Shown: positions 44,268 to 53,491, counted from the stretch's first letter. The stretch is DNA of 64,000 nucleotides from Bernardetia sp. ABR2-2B (GCF_037126435.1 NZ_CP147020.1:953001-1017000); one strand, 5' to 3'. The notes: generated by a model from the letters alone, not told the origin. A program made the numbers and translations.

Positions 44268-45566
44268 TTAATAATTAAGAACCCACATATCAGGATAAGT
44301 ATTTCCTAATGTATTCTTTTGATTATAAGCTTCTCGCTGTGAAGCTTGGTCACCTACGGTTACTCGGTACATTCCACGCTTTGGATACATTACAATTTTA
44401 GCATTAGAAACACCACTTCCCTGCAAATCTGAGCGAAGTTTACGAGCATTTTCTATTTCTGCAAAACTACCGATTACAATATAAAAACGATTTTTAGCAT
44501 TATTAATTATATCTTCTGGCTGTGTTTCAGAGTTTGATGTATATTCAGTTGATGGGTCTGTACCATTATTTGCTGTATTGTCTGTTGCATTATCTGTATC
44601 TGTATTGTTTTCTGTATTATCATTATCTATTCCGTCCGTCGAATTAGAAGCATCTGCTGTTTCATCAGTTGAGTTATCAACTTCTGTTACAGGGTCAGTA
44701 TTGGTATCGTTAGTAACAATCGTAGTAGCAGGTTTTTGCCCTAAAAGAGCCTTTACACTTGCCATTGCACTAGGGTCTGAAAGTATGTAGAGTAGAAAGG
44801 CAAAAGCAAATAAAATTGGAATAGCGATAAGCCACGCAACTATTGAAGACCTTTCTTCTTCTTCCTCTTCCTCCTCTTCTACATTGATAACTGGAGGAGC
44901 TGTTTCGCTCTTAACTGGAGGGTTCTCTACATGTGAGGTAGAGTTAATAAAACCTTCTTTTTCCTTTTTCAGACGGTCTTCTTCCTCTACTGGATCTTTC
45001 GCAAATCTATCTCCTAAGGTCGCATAAAGAGCTGCGTCTTTTTCTGTATCTTCATTTATTTTTTCTTTTTGAGCATCTCTATCAAAAACAGGCTCATCAT
45101 CAGTATTAGCTACCAAGTCTGTATCCTCATCATTATTATCTTGATTGTTGTCTCTCTTATTCAATGGTTTTCTGTCAAGTGATGGCAATCCAAAAGCGTC
45201 ATCTAAGAGATTATCGTCGTCTTGCTCAAACTCTAACGAACCATCAGGCTTTTTCTTTATTGTTCCTAATTGACTGACATACGAACTTCCTGAATTTCGG
45301 AGTTCATCGTCTATTCTATTCGTCATTTTTTCTAATTCTACTTGAAAATCAAAAATACTAATCCCTTCGGCTTCGGTTACACGTTTTCGCAAGAGTTCGT
45401 TTTTGTCACTTTTTAATTTCTCATAAAAATGAACTTTTTTACTCGGTGGAGCTACTAAACTGCCAGAAATTTCAGAACCTGCATAACCTGCTACGAAAGT
45501 ACCGAGTTTTGGAACGACAACTTCATCGTTTTCATTTAATAATTGTTTGATATATTTTTCGAGCAT
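44268..45566 (-). CDS. HU-domain (CCDC81-like) SPOR protein
   Basis: 432 residues. The first 70 residues (EKYIKQLLNENDEVVVPKLG; GISIFDFQVELEKMTN) match the CCDC81-like prokaryotic HU domain of Bacteroidota. Then an acidic/Asn-rich disordered part, a single TM helix (SIVAWLIAIPILFAFAFLLY, about 242-261), a Thr/Asp/Asn-rich linker (about 280-350), and a SPOR domain (RFYIVIGSFAEIENARKLRS, about 361-432) that binds denuded peptidoglycan at the septum. So it may link nucleoid-like binding or a protein scaffold in the cytoplasm with the division-site wall. 129 bases upstream of exbB. Confidence 0.85.
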   Translation of the reverse strand: MLEKYIKQLLNENDEVVVPKLGTFVAGYAGSEISGSLVAPPSKKVHFYEKLKSDKNELLRKRVTEAEGISIFDFQVELEKMTNRIDDELRNSGSSYVSQLGTIKKKPDGSLEFEQDDDNLLDDAFGLPSLDRKPLNKRDNNQDNNDEDTDLVANTDDEPVFDRDAQKEKINEDTEKDAALYATLGDRFAKDPVEEEDRLKKEKEGFINSTSHVENPPVKSETAPPVINVEEEEEEEEERSSIVAWLIAIPILFAFAFLLYILSDPSAMASVKALLGQKPATTIVTNDTNTDPVTEVDNSTDETADASNSTDGIDNDNTENNTDTDNATDNTANNGTDPSTEYTSNSETQPEDIINNAKNRFYIVIGSFAEIENARKLRSDLQGSGVSNAKIVMYPKRGMYRVTVGDQASQREAYNQKNTLGNTYPDMWVLNY

Positions 45567-45826
45567 ACTGCCTATATTTTTATTTAAAATTGCTTAAAAA
45601 GATGAGTTGAAAAAATGTTTTCTTAAAAAAATAGTTTTAATGGCATTTCAATAAGAGAAGATTAAAAAACCATTCAACTCAAAATTTACGTATTTATATG
45701 AAAAGGTAAAAACAAATAAGCAAAAAAAATAACTTTTGTCTATAAAATTTACAGTTTTAGCGATTTTTTTAGTGATTTTGTAGTAAAAATGGATAAATAA
45801 GGAAGTTATAATTTGTTACTATTCAT

Positions 45827-46417
45827 TTATTTGATAATTCCTTCTACCAAAAACTCTTGTCTTTCATTCAAGATAACATTTTCAGAGCCTTTAATAGAAT
45901 AGCTTTCTATTGAGCCTTTTTTTACTTTGATAATCAGTGTTCTATTATTTTCATAAAGCTTATTTTTATCTTTCTGAACAATCAAGATTTCCTTTACATT
46001 TTCGAAAGAATCATCATTTTCTTTCTCAAAAAGAATTTCCATTTGCTTTACTATCAAATTTTCTTCCTCTGTTTTGAATATCCATTTTTGAGGCGTTTTT
46101 TCTATCTTATATCTATCACGCAGTTGTGGGGTATTTATATCAGAAGAATAAAAAAAAGCAAATTCATCTTTCCAGTCTATCTTTTTGAGGGTTTGTTCAC
46201 TTTTTTGTCCTTGCAGAACTGTTTTTTTAATGATTGTAATTCCTTGTTTTTCCAATTTTTCCAAAGAAGTAATTTGATTATCTAAAAATCCTTTCAAATC
46301 AAAAAACTGTGTTTCGGCTGTTTCTTTTACGTCAGGAGGAATACAAGAAGAAATTCCAAAAGCTAGAAATAAAAAAGATAAAGATAACATAATGAAGGAG
46401 TTGAGAAATTGATTCAT
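45827..46417 (-). CDS. Putative lipoprotein of unknown function
   Basis: 196 residues from ATG 46417 (MNQFLNSFIMLSLSFLFLAF...), which puts a good lipobox FGISSC at about residue 25; a 15-residue longer reading is less likely. The mature part is polar with IDWKDEFAFFYSSDINTP and a C-terminal beta-rich part. No recognised domain. The SPOR gene downstream is 260 bases away, so it is separate. Confidence 0.65.
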   Translation of the reverse strand: MNQFLNSFIMLSLSFLFLAFGISSCIPPDVKETAETQFFDLKGFLDNQITSLEKLEKQGITIIKKTVLQGQKSEQTLKKIDWKDEFAFFYSSDINTPQLRDRYKIEKTPQKWIFKTEEENLIVKQMEILFEKENDDSFENVKEILIVQKDKNKLYENNRTLIIKVKKGSIESYSIKGSENVILNERQEFLVEGIIK

Positions 46418-46675
46418 AGCTGTTTTTTTAAATGAAGTAAATGAAATAAGAATTACTAACAAATTTGAGAGAAAGTAGTTTTGATTTGACCTTTGATAAT
46501 TACTTTTTACGATTTTTTAGAATCAAAATTATTTGAAGACTGCTCAAGATTTCGTAAATTATTGAATGATTTGGAAAAATATAAAATAAATCTGTGGAAA
46601 ACAGCTACATCTAACATCTACACTACAACTAACAAAGTTACTCAATCATTCTTTTACTAAAAACATCTTATAATT

Positions 46676-47314
46676 ATGGCAATGCTCATCGTATTTACAA
46701 TATTCGGACTTTTTTGGCTTGGTACTACACTAGCTTCTATTACCTATATGGTTTTCAAAAACAGCAAAAGTCTGACACAAAAATTAGAAGACCACCCACC
46801 TTTTTGGCTACAAGATTATTATGCTTTTCTGAATCGTCATCACAAACCTTTACTTGTTGGAAGTATAGTCATGGGAATTGGCTTGACTATTTGGGGAATC
46901 AATTCTCAAAATACTAGAAGCTGTGATTATCGCACAGAAAAAACGAGCTGTTGGGAAATAAATAATCATAGAGAAACAAGAATTATTATTAAAAGGAGAG
47001 GTTGCAATAAAAATAGAAGACAAGAAACAACTTATATAGAACGCTCTGCAACTCCTTATGGTGGAACAGAAAATCTATATCGTTATTTTGAGCAAAATAA
47101 AATAAATACGACAGGGGAAGCAGGAACTATCTACGTTCAGTTTTTTGTACAAGAAGATGGCTCTTTAGCTGATATTTCGGTTCTTTCAAGTGTTAGTCCT
47201 GCTTTGGATAATGAAGCTATTCGTTTGATTGAAGAATATCAAGAAGGCTGGAAACCTGCTTTGTATCACGGAAGAGCTGTTGAGCAACGTGTTGTTATTC
47301 CTGTCCAGTTTTAA
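46676..47314 (+). CDS. TonB C-terminal domain protein
   Basis: 212 residues. Two membrane segments at about 3-26 and 58-75, then an Arg/Lys-rich stretch (RIIIKRRGCNKNRR), and a C-terminal TonB_C domain (about 130-212): GTIYVQFFVQEDGSLADISV, LDNEAIRLIEEYQEGWKPAL and VIPVQF at the end. It may energise TonB-dependent transport with the ExbB/ExbD pair 2.5 kb away. The N-terminus has two helices instead of the usual one and no Pro-rich spacer. Overlaps none; 87 bases to the next gene. Confidence 0.8.
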   Translation: MAMLIVFTIFGLFWLGTTLASITYMVFKNSKSLTQKLEDHPPFWLQDYYAFLNRHHKPLLVGSIVMGIGLTIWGINSQNTRSCDYRTEKTSCWEINNHRETRIIIKRRGCNKNRRQETTYIERSATPYGGTENLYRYFEQNKINTTGEAGTIYVQFFVQEDGSLADISVLSSVSPALDNEAIRLIEEYQEGWKPALYHGRAVEQRVVIPVQF

Positions 47315-47341
47315 AGTAAAAACTTTTAATCATTTAATCCT

Positions 47342-48244
47342 ATTAACCTTTTTCGTTGGCTCGTTTTTGGAAATTTTTGGATATCGGTAGGTGCAGCTCT
47401 TATGGGCTTGAGTACCTACCTTTTACTTTTCGAAACAGTTGGTATTTCCTTCGAACTTGCTCCTCTCTGGATTCTCTTTTTCGGAACGCTTGTTACTTAT
47501 AATTTGTGTGTGTTTTACACAAAGGGGACAGCTTCTGAAAAATTTGAATTTATTTATAAAAATAAAAATACCCTCAAAACGATTTTCTTTCTAGGTTTTA
47601 TTTTACTTATTCCTGCACCCTTTTTTATTACTCTCAATCAGTTTTGGTTTTTGGTTCATTTGGCAGTTATTTCTGTCTTTTATACCGTTCCTATTCATAT
47701 AGAATTGCCCTCAGAGGAAATTTTGGAAGAAGAGGTTAACGGAAAAAATAGTAATATCACAGAAAAAACTAATCAAAAGAAATACTTTTCAGTTCCTGCT
47801 TGGCGAAATATTCCTTATCTGAAAATATTTTTGATTGCTTATGTTTGGGCAAGTGCAACCGTTATTTTTCCGATGTTACACGAAGATTTGATAATCCAAA
47901 ACTCAAAAACAATAACACTATTTTTGGAGCGTTTTTTCTTTACATTAGCAATAACAATTCCCTTTGATATTAGAGACAAAGAAGGCGATAAAAAAGTTGG
48001 ACTAGATACTTTAGTTAGTTTTTTATCTCCTCAAATTAGCAAAGTAGTAGCTCTCTTTTTACTTATTATTTGTCTAGTTTTAATCTATAATTTTCACATA
48101 AATTACCTTCTTCATTTCGGAGTGATTTATCTTCTAACAGCTTTTTTAATTGTTTTTAGTTCTAGTAAGCGTTCAGAATGGTATTTCACAGGAGGTATTG
48201 ATGGTCTTTTTGTAATTGAAGTCTTGATTCTGATGCTTGTATAA
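47342..48244 (+). CDS. UbiA-like polytopic membrane protein, non-standard start
   Basis: About 300 residues. From ATG 47402 there are 280 residues, but the reading frame stays open to 47330 and reads INLFRWLVFGNFWISVGAAL just before the ATG, half of a typical first membrane helix in this family. The only plausible start codon there is ATT 47342. The body has about eight membrane helices. PFDIRDKEGDKKVGLDT (about residues 210-226) is the second Asp-rich motif of UbiA prenyltransferases; the first Asp motif is degenerate (TYNLCVFYTKG). An inserted Glu/Asn/Lys loop is at about 120-145. Substrate unknown. Ends nine bases from a convergent gene. Confidence 0.7.
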   Translation: MNLFRWLVFGNFWISVGAALMGLSTYLLLFETVGISFELAPLWILFFGTLVTYNLCVFYTKGTASEKFEFIYKNKNTLKTIFFLGFILLIPAPFFITLNQFWFLVHLAVISVFYTVPIHIELPSEEILEEEVNGKNSNITEKTNQKKYFSVPAWRNIPYLKIFLIAYVWASATVIFPMLHEDLIIQNSKTITLFLERFFFTLAITIPFDIRDKEGDKKVGLDTLVSFLSPQISKVVALFLLIICLVLIYNFHINYLLHFGVIYLLTAFLIVFSSSKRSEWYFTGGIDGLFVIEVLILMLV

Positions 48245-48253
48245 AGATAAGTT

Positions 48254-50329
48254 CTAATACTCTAAAGCAAATATAGAAATGTCATCAATTTGAGATTCTT
48301 TACCTTCCAACATCCAATCTGTGATTGTTTCCTTCAAAAATTCTTGTTGTTCTTTCATAGGTTTGGCATGAATCTCAAAAAAGGTTCTTTCCAAACGTTT
48401 AGAACCGAATTTTTTATTTTTAATTCCCCCAAACTGGTCTTGATACCCATCTGTTGTTTGATAAACATAGATGGTATCTTTAGGAATTATAGTATGTGTA
48501 GTAAATATTTTTTGCTTCGTATTACGCCATCCTCCAATACTAAATTTATCTCCTTTTATCCTTTTAATTTCATTATCTTCAATCAAGTAAACAGAATTCA
48601 TTGCACCAGCCAGTTCTATTTTGCGTTCATTTTTATACAAACAAACAACACTCATATCCATTCCATCTTGACCTTGATTCTCTGATTGATTTAACGAATA
48701 ACGAATCAAATTATCTACTTCAAGCAATATCTCACTTGGATTGGTTATATTCCTAGCATTCACAATTTCTTCCAAAACATTAATTCCTATTACAGACATA
48801 AATGCTCCTGGTACGCCATGTCCTGTACAATCTGATTGTATTGCAATTATTTTATCTCCTAAATCTGAAAACCAATAAAAATCTCCTGAAACAATATCTC
48901 TTGGAATATATAATACAAAATAATTTTTTAGAGATTCAGACATACGATTATCAAACGGCAGCAGAGCTTCTTGAATACGTTTTGCATAATTTATACTCGC
49001 TGTTACACCATCGTGCATGTGTGTAATCTTATCATTTTGAGTAGTAATAACTTGTAAAGAAGTCTCTAATTCTTCATTAATCTGATGTAGTTCTTCTACC
49101 GTTTCTTTAAGAGCAACAGTTCGTTCTTCTACTTTTTGCTCAAGCTCTTCTTTTTGTTCTTTAATTAAATCTTGATTGATTTTGAGCTGTTTAAGTTCAT
49201 TTTTTTGAGCAATTGCTTTTTCTTTTCTGTATTGATTAATACGCATAGCAAGAGCAATAGAAAACAGAATTACTTCGGCAGCCGAACCAATAAAAATAGC
49301 ATTTTGAGTAAAAAAATTTGGAGTTAAAGCTCCGTTTACTTGCAATATTAACAAGGCAATACCAGTCAAATAACCTGTCCATGCTATTACATAGATAAAT
49401 GCCTGTTTTTGTTTTTCAACAATAAGACAATAAAACCCTAATGCAATTAGATAAATACTAATTACCAAACTCATTACTTGAGATATAGCATTTAGAAAAG
49501 CTTTGTCCAAAAATATATCTAATATTGCAACTATGATACACGATGATGCAAAGAATTTAAGAATCCAGTAATTTTTAATGCTATGTTCCTTTAATTTTAA
49601 ATACTGAGAACAAAACTCTATAATAAAAAATAGAGCCAAAGATACTGCAAATACCAAATAATAATTCAGACTAGGCGTATTAGAGTACAAAAACCTATGT
49701 GCAAAGCCTGTCAGCATTGCATAAAATAATCCTACAAAGACAATATAGCCTAGATAATAAGTGTATGCTTTGTCTTTCACATTAAATACAAGAAATAGAT
49801 TATACATAAAGAGGGCAAACAAAATCCCAAAGTATATTCCAAAGAAAAAGTTATATGTGATTTGTTTTTTGTCAATCTGCTTTCTATCAGATAAATATAT
49901 GGGAAGCTCTAAAGGAAACTTACCACTAAAACGGATATACATTACTTCGTTATCCTCTACATCAAATAAAAACATTCTGTTATCGTAATCACGCTGGTCG
50001 AAGGGGAGGTGTGAACCATATCGTTTTTTTACAAATTTATTTTCTGCTTTACGATATACATCAAGCGTATCGATTAAAGGATTAGCTATTTCTAAAACTT
50101 TATCTTCTGCAATAGAAGGAGTTTCCAAACGAACCCAAATAGCATCATTTGTATTAGCAAAATTTAGGAGTTTATCTGTAGATTCTATAAACTTTAAATC
50201 ATCAATTTCTTCAACATTATTATACTGATGCAAAGAATCAACAAAATAAGAAATTTGCAACTCTTGCGCTTGTAAAGAAAATGAAAAACAAGCAAAAAAT
50301 AGGAAAAGACATAGTATATTTCTTAGCAT
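48254..50329 (-). CDS. 7TMR-DISM receptor with SpoIIE PP2C phosphatase
   Basis: 691 residues. Signal peptide 1-22; 7TMR-DISMED2 extracellular domain about 25-150; seven TM helices about 158-365; long coiled coil about 366-455; linker (ASINYAKRIQEALLP); SpoIIE/PP2C about 475-691 with VSGDFYWFSD, SDCTGHGVPGAFMSVIG and DDISIFALEY. The extracellular domain resembles carbohydrate-binding folds, so the signal could be a sugar. Phosphatase target unknown. Convergent with the UbiA-like gene; separated from the IS element by 70 bases. Confidence 0.92.
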   Translation of the reverse strand: MLRNILCLFLFFACFSFSLQAQELQISYFVDSLHQYNNVEEIDDLKFIESTDKLLNFANTNDAIWVRLETPSIAEDKVLEIANPLIDTLDVYRKAENKFVKKRYGSHLPFDQRDYDNRMFLFDVEDNEVMYIRFSGKFPLELPIYLSDRKQIDKKQITYNFFFGIYFGILFALFMYNLFLVFNVKDKAYTYYLGYIVFVGLFYAMLTGFAHRFLYSNTPSLNYYLVFAVSLALFFIIEFCSQYLKLKEHSIKNYWILKFFASSCIIVAILDIFLDKAFLNAISQVMSLVISIYLIALGFYCLIVEKQKQAFIYVIAWTGYLTGIALLILQVNGALTPNFFTQNAIFIGSAAEVILFSIALAMRINQYRKEKAIAQKNELKQLKINQDLIKEQKEELEQKVEERTVALKETVEELHQINEELETSLQVITTQNDKITHMHDGVTASINYAKRIQEALLPFDNRMSESLKNYFVLYIPRDIVSGDFYWFSDLGDKIIAIQSDCTGHGVPGAFMSVIGINVLEEIVNARNITNPSEILLEVDNLIRYSLNQSENQGQDGMDMSVVCLYKNERKIELAGAMNSVYLIEDNEIKRIKGDKFSIGGWRNTKQKIFTTHTIIPKDTIYVYQTTDGYQDQFGGIKNKKFGSKRLERTFFEIHAKPMKEQQEFLKETITDWMLEGKESQIDDISIFALEY

Positions 50330-50397
50330 TTTTTTAATCTAAAAAATGGTAACTTAAAAATATAAAAATAAATTTATATCTTTTTTTTTGCAAAAAA

Positions 50398-51581
50398 CCT
50401 TACTCCATTGACAAAACTTTAATTTTTTGATCAAATTTAGTTTCACTAGTCATTGGATTATTGAGTATTTTTTTAATTTCTATTAATCCATATCTGAAAA
50501 AAGAGTATTCATTATATCCATTTGAACAGACTCTTATTTTTGTTTTTTTATGTTTCCATTCTCCTACTTTGTAACACCAAACAAAGGCAATGGAACACAA
50601 AGCAATTAATTTAGCTATTTTATTTGGTTCTGTTAATTTTGTATTTTCTAAGTTAAAACCTTGTGATTTTAGTGCTTTAAACAACGTTTCGATTTCCCAA
50701 CGTTGTTTATAAATTTCAAAAATATTATCCAATAAAACAGGTGATGCTAAATAAATATATCCTTTTTGTGTTCGACTTACAGATAAATATACCTCTGCTT
50801 CATTGACTACAAATGTTCCATCTAGTTGATAGGTTTCTGAAATCGAAAGCCCTCTACACCATGCTACAATAGACTTTGTTTTCCCTTTTCTAGTAGCTTT
50901 AAAGTTAGATTTTATACGCATTACAAAATCAAATTTTTTTGTAGCTAAATAGAAAAACCATTTTTTACCTATAAACTCTCTATCTGCTACAAGAGCAGTA
51001 ATAGATAAATTAGGAAATTGATTTAAGAAATCTTCTATCAAATCAATTCGTTGTTGAGTAGCTGAATTTCCTGTCCTCGAAAGTACAGACCAACAAAGAG
51101 GAATAGATACCCCTTTATGAGCTGCTGAGAGAAGCAAAATATTAATATGCTCTTTTCCAACTTTCCAATTCGTTCTATCCAAACACAGTACGATATTTTC
51201 CCATTGTTCAATGCCTTCTAAGGAAATAATCAAATTAGTAATTGCTTGAAAATCAAGCTCATAATAATTTAAAAAGCGTTCTATACGACGTAAAGAAGAA
51301 CTGTATTCTACATTCCTTTCAAACGCAGTTGCAATTTGAATTAAACCTCCTAGACCTACCTTTATAACAGCTATTACAAAAAGACCTATAAATTGAACTC
51401 GGGCTAAATGAAACCCTTTTAAATGAGAAGATAAAACACTAACTAATTTTGTAACTTTACCACTAGAAGCATACTTTGCTTTCGCCATAATTGAGAAAAT
51501 TTTGTGAGAAAAATTTTGTGAGAAACTCAATTATGGCTTTTTTTTATCTAAATTTAAAATCTTTTGTCAGAGGACTGAGGG
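50398..51581 (-). mobile_element. IS4-family insertion sequence
   Basis: About 1184 bases. Imperfect terminal inverted repeats: CCTTACTCCATTGACAAAA (50398-50416) and the complement of TTTTGTCAGAGGACTGAGGG (51562-51581). Six A on both sides (50392-50397 and 51582-51587) could be a target duplication, but the flanks are A-rich anyway. The left end overlaps the transposase stop codon. It contains one intact transposase, and no host gene appears cut. Confidence 0.75.
50400..51488 (-). CDS. IS4-family DDE transposase
   Basis: About 362 residues from ATG 51488 (MAKAKYASSGKVTKLVS); a 14-residue longer reading to 51530 is less likely. DDE motifs: LCLDRTNWKVG (first Asp about residue 102), ALVADREFIGKKWFFYLA (second Asp about 169) and YKQRWEIETLFKALKSQGF (YxxRWxIExLFKxLK, Glu about 269). 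RNase-H fold catalysing cut-and-paste transposition. The reading frame is intact, so the element may be active. Lies within inverted repeats (50398-51581). Confidence 0.88.
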   Translation of the reverse strand: MAKAKYASSGKVTKLVSVLSSHLKGFHLARVQFIGLFVIAVIKVGLGGLIQIATAFERNVEYSSSLRRIERFLNYYELDFQAITNLIISLEGIEQWENIVLCLDRTNWKVGKEHINILLLSAAHKGVSIPLCWSVLSRTGNSATQQRIDLIEDFLNQFPNLSITALVADREFIGKKWFFYLATKKFDFVMRIKSNFKATRKGKTKSIVAWCRGLSISETYQLDGTFVVNEAEVYLSVSRTQKGYIYLASPVLLDNIFEIYKQRWEIETLFKALKSQGFNLENTKLTEPNKIAKLIALCSIAFVWCYKVGEWKHKKTKIRVCSNGYNEYSFFRYGLIEIKKILNNPMTSETKFDQKIKVLSME

Positions 51582-51656
51582 AAAAAACAGAAATATTTTT
51601 AAATAAAAAATAAAATATATCCTAGAGTTTAATTTAGTTTTTTAAATAAAAAATCC

Positions 51657-51760
51657 CACTTATTAAACGTTATCACGAATAAAAGCTATTTTCTTATGTT
51701 CAGACAGGATGCCTAAATTACCTATAGCAAATCGTGATAGTCTTTATTATAAAATAAGTG
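51657..51760. repeat. 104-bp inverted-repeat element E1
   Basis: Ends CACTTATT (51657-51664) and AATAAGTG (51753-51760), perfect 8 bp, then an inner stem AAACGTTATCACGA / TCGTGATAGTCTTT with 11 of 14 matching. Shares AAACGTTATCAC and TATAAAATAA with the element near 53243-53327. Non-coding; between an IS and a small membrane protein gene end. Confidence 0.6.
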
Positions 51761-51785
51761 AGATTGTATATTTTTTCTGACTCCT

Positions 51786-51974
51786 TTAAACTCGTTCAAT
51801 ATGTTGTTTTGATAATAAGGCAACTCCTAATAGTAATAATCCAATAGAAGTTCCTTTCAATATTCCATTAATTATATCAGGTATTTGAATATAATACTGA
51901 CAAATAAAGCTCAAAAACATCAGCAGAGCAGCAAAAGTAATAAGTAGCAAATAACTTTTATTTAGATTTTTCAT
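51786..51974 (-). CDS. Small two-helix membrane protein
   Basis: 62 residues: NKSYLLLITFAALLMFLSFI (about 5-24) and NGILKGTSIGLLLLGVALLS (about 36-55), with a short loop and a polar tail KQHIERV. Such small proteins are common beside Bacteroidota genes; no function can be named. ATG start; good length of open frame for this AT-rich DNA but modest support. Confidence 0.5.
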   Translation of the reverse strand: MKNLNKSYLLLITFAALLMFLSFICQYYIQIPDIINGILKGTSIGLLLLGVALLSKQHIERV

Positions 51975-52113
51975 AATTGTAAAGGGGATTTAATCTATAA
52001 ATACTTAAAACTTATCTTTAATTAGTGATACGCAACAAAGCCGAATAAGTTTCAAAAAATCTTTATATTATACAATTATTTCAATTCTCTTTCACTTTTT
52101 TAGTCTCATAAGT

Positions 52114-52995
52114 TTAAAACCTCCACGCCACAAATCTAGTTTTTTTGTTTCCTTGTTCCATATTTACTGTTTTGTGTTCTGCTTTTAGCTTTTCTAACTG
52201 TTTATAAATTGCTTTTAGATTTCCACCTTTCGAAACGAGTGTTGTAAACCAATTTACTTGATTTTTGAACTCTACGCTTTGTTTTATCATTCTTTTTATA
52301 AAAAGAGCCTCTCCACCATTGCACCAAAGTTCATTTGCTTGTCCCCCAAAATTTAGTTTTATATTCTTCTCATCTATTTTATCATTATTTTTATCATTGC
52401 TTTTTAGGTTTTTTACTTTGCGTAAGGCTGCCGAGTTTGCTTCTTTTTCTGATGCGTGAAAAGGAGGATTACAGATTGTAAAGTCAAAATATTCATTTTC
52501 TTTAATTACTCCCTTAAAAATGTTTGCATTTGATTTTTGATGACGAATTTCTATATTTTGCTTGAGTTTTTGGGAGGTTTCTACATTTTTTCTAGCTGAT
52601 TCAATAGCCATTTTATCAATATCTACTCCTACCATTTTCCAATCAAATAACTGACTTGCTAATATTGGATAAATACAATTCGCTCCAACGCCAATATCAA
52701 GCCCTTTGATAGTTTTATTATTACTTTCTGCATCTAATAAATCTTTTAGATAAAATAAATAATCGACTCGGCTCGGAATAGGAGGACACAAATAACCTTC
52801 TGGAATACTCCAATTTTGAATCTTGTAATGATGGGCTAGAAGCGACTTATTAAGCTGTAAAACTGCTTTTTCATTAGCAAAATCTATCGTTTCTATATCG
52901 TGTTTGTTTACAAATACATACTCTTTCAGAGCAGGATTACTTTTGATAAGTTCTTTGAAGTTATAAAACGAATTATGAATGTTTTTTGGATGCAA
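52114..52995 (-). CDS. rlmF: 23S rRNA (adenine-1618-N6)-methyltransferase
   Basis: 293 residues. Matches RlmF throughout: HPKNIHNSF, WSIPEGYLCPPIPSRVDYLF, LDIGVGANCIYPILAS (SAM motif I), VGVDIDKMAIESA, CNPPFHASEKEA (catalytic NPPF), LNFGGQANELWCNGGEALFI and C-terminal TRFVAWRF. Methylates N6 of A1618 in 23S rRNA, in the peptide exit-tunnel region. The start is TTG 52995, two codons after an in-frame stop, so there is no alternative except ATT. A hairpin repeat lies 61 bases upstream. Confidence 0.93.
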   Translation of the reverse strand: MHPKNIHNSFYNFKELIKSNPALKEYVFVNKHDIETIDFANEKAVLQLNKSLLAHHYKIQNWSIPEGYLCPPIPSRVDYLFYLKDLLDAESNNKTIKGLDIGVGANCIYPILASQLFDWKMVGVDIDKMAIESARKNVETSQKLKQNIEIRHQKSNANIFKGVIKENEYFDFTICNPPFHASEKEANSAALRKVKNLKSNDKNNDKIDEKNIKLNFGGQANELWCNGGEALFIKRMIKQSVEFKNQVNWFTTLVSKGGNLKAIYKQLEKLKAEHKTVNMEQGNKKTRFVAWRF

Positions 52996-53056
52996 AATTT
53001 TTTAATTTGAAATTTGTAGGTTTTTATGTTGAAGTTGTTTAGGAATAGATTGTGTA

Positions 53057-53093
53057 TTTGTTGGTGTCGCTACGCTAAAACACTAACAAAGGC
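53057..53093 (-). repeat. Leader hairpin repeat, copy 3 (upstream of rlmF)
   Basis: TTTGTTGGTGT stem / ACACTAACAAA complement (one mismatch) with loop cgctacgctaaa, then GGC. 61 bases upstream of the rlmF start, same sense towards the gene as other copies. Confidence 0.8.
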
Positions 53094-53242
53094 TAAGTTA
53101 TTTTTCCTTAGAACTTGGTTAGCAAACCCAATTCTAAAGAAAAATATATTCTTGAACAACTTCACTGTATATCAACCAAGTATATATTTTACGTGTTTTC
53201 CTAGTTTTTAAATTTAGGATACACACAATTTTTGTATAAAAA

Positions 53243-53327
53243 AGCTTCTTTAGCAAACGTTATCACAGTTGATTGTTCATGTGCATTCAGTTCCTCAGAA
53301 GCGTGATTGAAGTATAAAATAACACTT
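53243..53327. repeat. Inverted-repeat element E2, related to E1
   Basis: Contains AAACGTTATCAC (53255-53266), as in E1, then a hairpin TTCCTCAGAAGCGT / ACACTTCTGAGGAA (13 of 14 counting one G-U) with TATAAAATAA in its loop. Sequence between the shared blocks is diverged. Confidence 0.55.
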
Positions 53328-53491
53328 CTGAGGAAGTGACAGATTCATTTATGAGCAAATGAATACACAAAAATACCTCGTACAAAAATAACCATGATAA
53401 AGTTTAGTTTGCATTTTTTTTGGGTAAACCTAATAAATTTAATTTCGTAAACCTAGAAAGCATTGATTCAACTAATTTGACCTCCTAAAAA

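Larger units (their letters stand above)
52996..53491. other. Divergent intergenic region with two repeats
   Basis: 496 bases between rlmF and an exported protein gene. Contains the leader hairpin repeat copy 3 (53057-53093) and element E2 (about 53243-53327). An open frame across 53026-53211 is incidental and contains the repeat. Confidence 0.5.

Noticed and set aside
45604-45680. Inverted GAGTTGAA / TTCAACTC pair in the gap before the SPOR gene
   Set aside because: Only eight bases with a 61-base loop in AT-rich DNA; too weak to call an element or terminator.
53026-53211. 61-codon open frame on the plus strand
   Set aside because: It runs through the leader hairpin repeat of rlmF on the opposite strand and shows no protein-like pattern.
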